Both the position numbers and the translations under genes were made by a program. From positions 1 through 64,000 of the forward strand of contig NZ_JBDNRK010000008.1 of the NCBI RefSeq assembly GCF_047718555.1: a DNA stretch of 64,000 nt, given 5' to 3'. Every line of letters begins with the position of its first letter. Positions within the stretch are counted from its first letter, which is position 1. The notes beneath the pieces were generated by a model, which ran no database searches, had not been told where the DNA came from, and was given only the letters and a program-made list of their open reading frames with translations. Shown piece after piece: positions 63,106 to 64,000 of the stretch. The stretch is from Clostridium_I sp047718555 (GTDB taxonomy: Bacteria; Bacillota; Clostridia; Clostridiales; Clostridiaceae).

Positions 63106-63345
63106 ACAGAGTTCTTTGTTTCAGATGGAGTTTTTTCTCCATCTGAAACTTACTAACAGAGTTCTTAGTATCGGTATTTTCGATACTTAGAAATCGTTGT
63201 CCTTTAGGGTAAATCGTTATCCAGGGACGTAGCATCCGTTATCTCCCACTTTGATAGAAAAGTAGAGAGCCAAAATTTTTAATTTTGTGCGAATCACTTT
63301 CACAGAGTGCGATGGGAGTATTACGGATGGTAGTCATCGGATAAA
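63104..63345 (-). repeat. family B repeat copy 10 (long form, reverse)
   Basis: On the minus strand: TTATCCGATGACTACC, CATCCGT...ACGGATG stem with an extra internal segment, GGATAACGATTTACCC, a CGAAAATACCGATA region, and a perfect second hairpin TTTCAGATGGAG / CTCCATCTGAAA. It shares the CATCCGT/ACGGATG variant with copy 8 and the two-module 3' end with copy 5. Confidence 0.85.
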
Positions 63346-63401
63346 ATGTGATATTATTCTTTGAGAGGTTTATTTAAATAAGTGGTGGTTGGTGGTATGG
63401 T

Positions 63402-63827
63402 ATGAAAAAAGATGATATATTTGTATTATTTGATAAGGCATATATGGAGATCTATAATAAAGAACAGAGTAAAGCTGCAAAGAAAAAATACATGAATAGT
63501 GTTTATAAGGAGATCTACAAAAAAGTATCTAAATATACTAAAGAAGATTGGAAGGGCCTTAGAGAAAGATTAAATTATATATATGAAGATATAATTATTT
63601 TAATGGATAAATCACCTGCACATGAAAAAGTTCAACAAGCTATTGGGGAATTAAGAGAGTATTATAGTGACAGCTTTTACAATTGTAATTTAAATATGTT
63701 TAGAGCTCTTGGAAAATTATATATAGAAGACGAAAATTTCAGAGATAAAATTAACCAACGAAAGGAAGGCTTAGCTGAATTTTTAAGTGAGGCCATAGAA
63801 ATATATTGTGATAGATCAGAATGGTGA
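63402..63827 (+). CDS. orphan TipAS-domain protein
   Basis: 141 residues matching only the ligand-binding TipAS domain found at the C-terminus of MerR-type TipA regulators: Trp-Lys-Gly-Leu near 51, Phe-Tyr-Asn-Cys-Asn-Leu-Asn-Met-Phe-Arg-Ala-Leu-Gly-Lys-Leu-Tyr near 92, and Gly-Leu-Ala-Glu-Phe-Leu-Ser-Glu-Ala-Ile at the end. The DNA-binding half is absent both here and upstream. It may sequester a thiopeptide-like drug, or be a decayed regulator. ATG follows GGTGGTTGGTGG. Confidence 0.8.
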   Translation: MKKDDIFVLFDKAYMEIYNKEQSKAAKKKYMNSVYKEIYKKVSKYTKEDWKGLRERLNYIYEDIIILMDKSPAHEKVQQAIGELREYYSDSFYNCNLNMFRALGKLYIEDENFRDKINQRKEGLAEFLSEAIEIYCDRSEW

Positions 63828-63954
63828 AGATATTATTGCCATATCAGGTACTGGACACGGAGCTGATACAGCAATAATAATAAGGCCGGCCCATGGGGCG
63901 GATATATTGAAAACTAAAATAAGAGAGATTATTTGTAAACCGTCAGAATGGTAA
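63808..63954 (+). pseudogene. C-terminal coding remnant, family unknown
   Basis: A 48-residue open frame overlapping the end of the TipAS gene. It reads Gly-Glu-Asp-Ile-Ile-Ala-Ile-Ser-Gly-Thr-Gly-His-Gly-Ala-Asp-Thr-Ala-Ile-Ile-Ile and ends Cys-Lys-Pro-Ser-Glu-Trp. The composition is strongly protein-like, but I cannot name the family. There is no ribosome binding site for the GTG at 63808, so it is probably the tail of a lost gene. Confidence 0.35.
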
Positions 63955-64000
63955 TAAATTAAATACTTCTTAAAAGCTGAGGGTTTAATATATCACTTAA

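Noticed and set aside
19286..63345. Family B copies considered as a CRISPR array or as tRNA-like elements
   Set aside because: Copies are dispersed over kilobases in both orientations without regular spacers, and no acceptor or anticodon arm structure is seen.

Overview
The window looks like chromosomal DNA of a spore-forming, low-G+C Clostridium sensu stricto. The evidence is the very A/T-rich codon use, strong GGAGG-type ribosome binding sites, a thlA-type acetyl-CoA acetyltransferase, a SpoVB-type flippase, a rubrerythrin-like protein and many small clostridial hypotheticals. The species cannot be fixed from sequence alone. I see no rRNA, tRNA, CRISPR array, prophage or intact insertion sequence.

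Layout. 0.2-3 kb: small Cys protein, ndk, an MBL-fold hydrolase, a secreted hypothetical and a PPC-domain protein. 3.1-4.1 kb: a NitT/TauT-type substrate-binding lipoprotein. 4.4-12.4 kb: an accessory stretch full of broken genes (sulfolipid-type SQD1 epimerase with a premature stop, glycosyltransferase tail, frameshifted TauE exporter, a second copy fragment of the substrate-binding protein, phospholipase C, GT39 and ABC ATPase fragments). Among these sit intact genes: a DUF2127 membrane protein, a more G+C-rich COG4705 membrane protein, a deacetylase, a GT51 glycosyltransferase and a PAP2 phosphatase. 12.4-15.9 kb: a LysR regulator divergent from an aconitase-family hydratase. 16.6-18.2 kb: the NitT/TauT ATPase and permease, probably partners of the lipoprotein at 3.1 kb. 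18-28 kb: patatin phospholipase, Ser/Thr-rich surface protein, nicotinate phosphoribosyltransferase, UvrD-like helicase, small membrane and HTH proteins, deacetylase. 29-36.6 kb: FtsA-like ATPase, M20 amidohydrolase, RluA pseudouridine synthase and two convergent, overlapping MOP-family flippases. 37-43 kb: rubrerythrin-like protein, membrane-anchored beta-propeller, zinc phospholipase C, methyltransferase, B12-binding radical SAM protein, ECF S component. 43.6-50 kb: Rpn/PDDEXK nuclease, then a five-gene ABC-2 exporter plus histidine kinase/response regulator unit. 51-54.6 kb: a GntR/dehydrogenase/GntP sugar-acid locus with a candidate operator. 55-64 kb: Ham1-like pyrophosphatase, DUF4397 and HesB-like proteins, metallophosphoesterase, TetR regulator beside a QueG-like remnant, thiolase, MGMT-like protein, GNAT, HAD phosphatase and an orphan TipAS domain.

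Two dispersed ORF-less repeat families pervade the intergenic regions. Family B has about ten copies of 90-240 bp. Its long stem is drawn with different but still complementary sequences in different copies, which points to selection on RNA structure; it recalls HEARO/IscB omega-RNA or IS200/IS605-type relics, but that identification is inference. Family A has three full copies of about 165 bp plus shorter derivatives and is a MITE-like imperfect inverted repeat with a conserved internal hairpin. Both families abut stop codons, ribosome binding sites and terminators of neighbouring genes.
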